The notes below the pieces were generated by a model, which was not told the origin of the DNA, did not search any database, and worked only from the letters and a program-made list of their open reading frames with translations. A stretch of 7,293 nucleotides of DNA, from assembly GCA_039182515.1 (NCBI GenBank), contig JBCDCE010000090.1, forward strand, positions 1-7,293, written 5' to 3'. Position numbers and translations under genes: made by a program. This document shows, one piece after another, positions 7,191 through 7,293 of the stretch. How positions within the stretch are numbered: position 1 is the first letter of the stretch; every line of letters starts with the position of its first letter. This DNA comes from JBCDCE01 sp039182515. GTDB taxonomy: Bacteria > Pseudomonadota > Alphaproteobacteria > Rhodobacterales > Rhodobacteraceae.

Positions 7191-7215
7191 GTATCCCAAA
7201 CCTTTGAAGGGATAC
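7191..7215 (+). promoter_or_regulatory. Hairpin covering the orfA ribosome binding site
   Basis: GTATCCC at 7191-7197 and GGGATAC at 7209-7215 form a perfect 7-bp stem with an 11-base loop. The right arm contains most of the AAGGGA ribosome binding site at 7207-7212. An RNA that enters from outside the element would fold and hide the site, whereas an RNA starting inside the left arm would not. Such protection against outside transcription is known for several insertion sequences (for example IS10 and IS50); here it is inferred from the dyad alone. Confidence 0.5.
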
Positions 7216-7219
7216 GAGA

Positions 7220-7293
7220 ATGGCGAAGCGCCGAAACTTTACCGATCAGTTTAAAGCCAAGGTGGCGTTGGAAGCGCTGCGTGGCGACAAGAC
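7220..7293 (+). CDS. IS3-family transposase OrfA, N-terminal part (cut by window edge)
   Basis: The 24 visible residues, MAKRRNFTDQFKAKVALEAL followed by RGDK, match the opening of the HTH_Tnp_1 (transposase 8) DNA-binding domain of IS3-family OrfA proteins, which usually continue T-I/V-x-EIA and a helix-turn-helix that binds the terminal repeats. In this family OrfA is normally joined to the catalytic OrfB by programmed -1 frameshifting; that part is outside the window. The ATG at 7220 follows AAGGGA at 7207-7212 with seven bases between. No defect is visible in the part seen, but whether the element is intact cannot be judged. Confidence 0.88.
   Translation, partial: MAKRRNFTDQFKAKVALEALRGDK

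Larger units (their letters stand above)
7151..7293 (+). mobile_element. IS3-family insertion sequence, left end (cut by window edge)
   Basis: The start TGTTGAAGTGGTCCC at 7151-7165, continuing to ACTGGACA at 7178, is typical of IS3-family terminal repeats, which begin with TG. A transposase OrfA start follows 69 bases inside. The exact edge could be TG at 7151 or at 7154, and the right end and target duplication are outside the window. The element points the same way as uvrD and lies about 133 bases after its stop, so it does not interrupt that gene. Confidence 0.75.

Overview
The window is a stretch of chromosome from a moderately GC-rich alphaproteobacterium, most likely a marine Rhodobacterales (roseobacter-group) bacterium. 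The evidence is the style of the full-length pyruvate carboxylase and UvrD-type helicase, the codon use, and an alphaproteobacterial-type LexA box between the two genes. Two different insertion sequences touch the window edges, so the genome is probably rich in mobile elements. The genus cannot be fixed from the sequence alone.

Layout from left to right. Bases 1 to about 115 are the outer end of an IS5-type insertion sequence; its transposase starts at base 89 and runs leftward out of the window. Next is a rightward unknown gene (125-748) for a 207-residue helical, HEAT-like protein. Its reading frame stays open back into the insertion sequence, so it may be the 3' part of a gene cut by the IS. 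Bases 749-1060 form an AT-rich gap between convergent genes. It holds the rho-independent terminator of pyc (979-1017) and an unexplained cluster of short palindromes and CATACGT repeats (867-949). The leftward pyc gene (1061-4507) encodes a complete single-chain pyruvate carboxylase. A 152-bp divergent intergenic region follows, with a perfect GAAC-N7-GAAC box. The rightward uvrD gene (4660-7017) encodes a complete superfamily 1 DNA helicase. Bases 7018-7150 carry no recognisable gene. From about 7151 an IS3-family element begins, with the first 24 codons of its OrfA and a hairpin that could hide the orfA ribosome binding site.

The two core genes do unrelated jobs. Pyc makes oxaloacetate from pyruvate to refill the TCA cycle, while UvrD unwinds DNA in excision and mismatch repair. 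They share only the divergent control region, and the SOS box lies on the uvrD side of it. I see no convincing undescribed multi-gene system here. The points most worth following up are the SOS box, the dyad cluster in the convergent gap, the IS-interrupted unknown gene, and the hairpin over the IS3 orfA start.
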